Shown piece by piece: positions 63,687 through 64,000 of a stretch of 64,000 nt of DNA. A program made the translations under genes and the position numbers. How positions within the stretch are numbered: position 1 is the first letter of the stretch; each line of letters starts with the position of its first letter. The notes beneath the pieces are model-generated. The model was not told the origin of the DNA, did no database searches, and was given only the letters and a program-made list of their open reading frames with translations. The DNA lies in NCBI RefSeq assembly GCF_004001045.1, contig NZ_BIMK01000005.1, positions 124,001 to 188,000 of the forward strand, read 5' to 3'. The stretch is from Paenibacillus chibensis. Its GTDB lineage: Bacteria > Bacillota > Bacilli > Paenibacillales > Paenibacillaceae.

Positions 63687-64000
63687 ATGAGCAAATTTAT
63701 CGTCCGCGGTGGCAATAAACTGACCGGAAGCGTGAAAGTCAGCGGAGCAAAAAATTCAGTTCTTCCGATCATCGCTGCCTCTCTTCTTGGGGAAGAAGGA
63801 GTAAGCGTCATTTATGATGCGCCTCCTCTTGACGATGTAATTACAATCAGCAAAGTGTTGGAATCGATAGGTGCAGGCATTACATACGAGAACGATGTAA
63901 TGAGGGTTGATGCCCAAGCTATTTCCTCTTGCGAAGCACCTTACGAATGGGTGCGAAAAATGCGCGCGTCTTTCTTGGTCATGGGTCCGCTGCTCGCAAG
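63687..64000 (+). CDS. murA: UDP-GlcNAc 1-carboxyvinyltransferase, N-terminal part
   Basis: First ~104 codons of MurA, which transfers enolpyruvate from PEP to UDP-GlcNAc in the first committed step of peptidoglycan synthesis. '[31 protein letters not shown]' gives the Lys-Asn pair of the active site and '[16 protein letters not shown]' the segment just before the catalytic loop, whose Cys (or Asp) lies outside the window. ATG 63687 is 7 nt after GGAGGG; ATG 63684 is a less likely alternative. Cut by the right edge. Confidence 0.95.
   Translation, partial: MSKFIVRGGNKLTGSVKVSGAKNSVLPIIAASLLGEEGVSVIYDAPPLDDVITISKVLESIGAGITYENDVMRVDAQAISSCEAPYEWVRKMRASFLVMGPLLA

Overview
The window is chromosomal DNA from a spore-forming, low-G+C Gram-positive bacterium of the Paenibacillaceae type, most likely Paenibacillus. 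This is inferred from the gene order prfA-prmC-(two rodA-like genes)-spoIIR-ywlC-mntP-ywlE-rpiB-ywlG-glyA-upp-mnaA-atpZIBEFHAGDC-ywzB-murA, which is the Bacillus ywk/ywl/atp core block with additions, together with strong GGAGG-type ribosome sites, many intrinsic terminators and a moderately high G+C content. I see no rRNA, tRNA, insertion sequence, prophage or CRISPR array.

Layout. 1-24 kb is a mosaic of short transcription units: an AarF-type kinase tail, a DEAD-box helicase, a luciferase-like monooxygenase, glutathione peroxidase, formyl-THF synthetase, and a scattered anaerobic/molybdenum set (formate/nitrite channel, Mo-bisPGD oxidoreductase, MOSC protein, MobA, TorD-type chaperone). Two of these units carry near-perfect FNR/CRP-type operators (TGTGA-N6-TCACA). 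glnS, unusual for Bacilli, lies here too. A TetR-RND efflux pair (yerO/swrC type) closes the segment. 24-28 kb holds an AT-rich, apparently acquired Imm11-type immunity gene with a host-composition tail, an ECF41 sigma factor with its AhpD-like partner and a fitting ECF41 promoter, and a TetR-SMR-SMR operon with a perfect palindromic operator. 28-41 kb holds cardiolipin synthase, a Fur-box-controlled siderophore-type ATPase, a membrane-anchored PLD-like protein with altered HKD motifs, mntH, a CrtN-like desaturase with type 2 IPP isomerase, ychF, and a four-gene overlapping operon (ECF sigma, zinc anti-sigma, TM2-like protein, DUF4097 repeat protein).

41-64 kb is the conserved core: translation termination (prfA, prmC), cell shape and sporulation (rodA-like pair, spoIIR), tRNA modification (Sua5), Mn export, protein-arginine phosphatase, a ZTP riboswitch ahead of rpiB-ywlG-glyA, upp-mnaA, the complete F1Fo ATP synthase operon and the start of murA.

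The features I find least explained are a roughly 60-nt structured element present twice (upstream of prfA and of ywlE), a five-hairpin array with a perfect 41-bp direct repeat between atpA and atpG, the chimeric immunity gene, and the sigma/anti-sigma/TM2/DUF4097 operon. All functional statements are from reading sequence; no database search was run.
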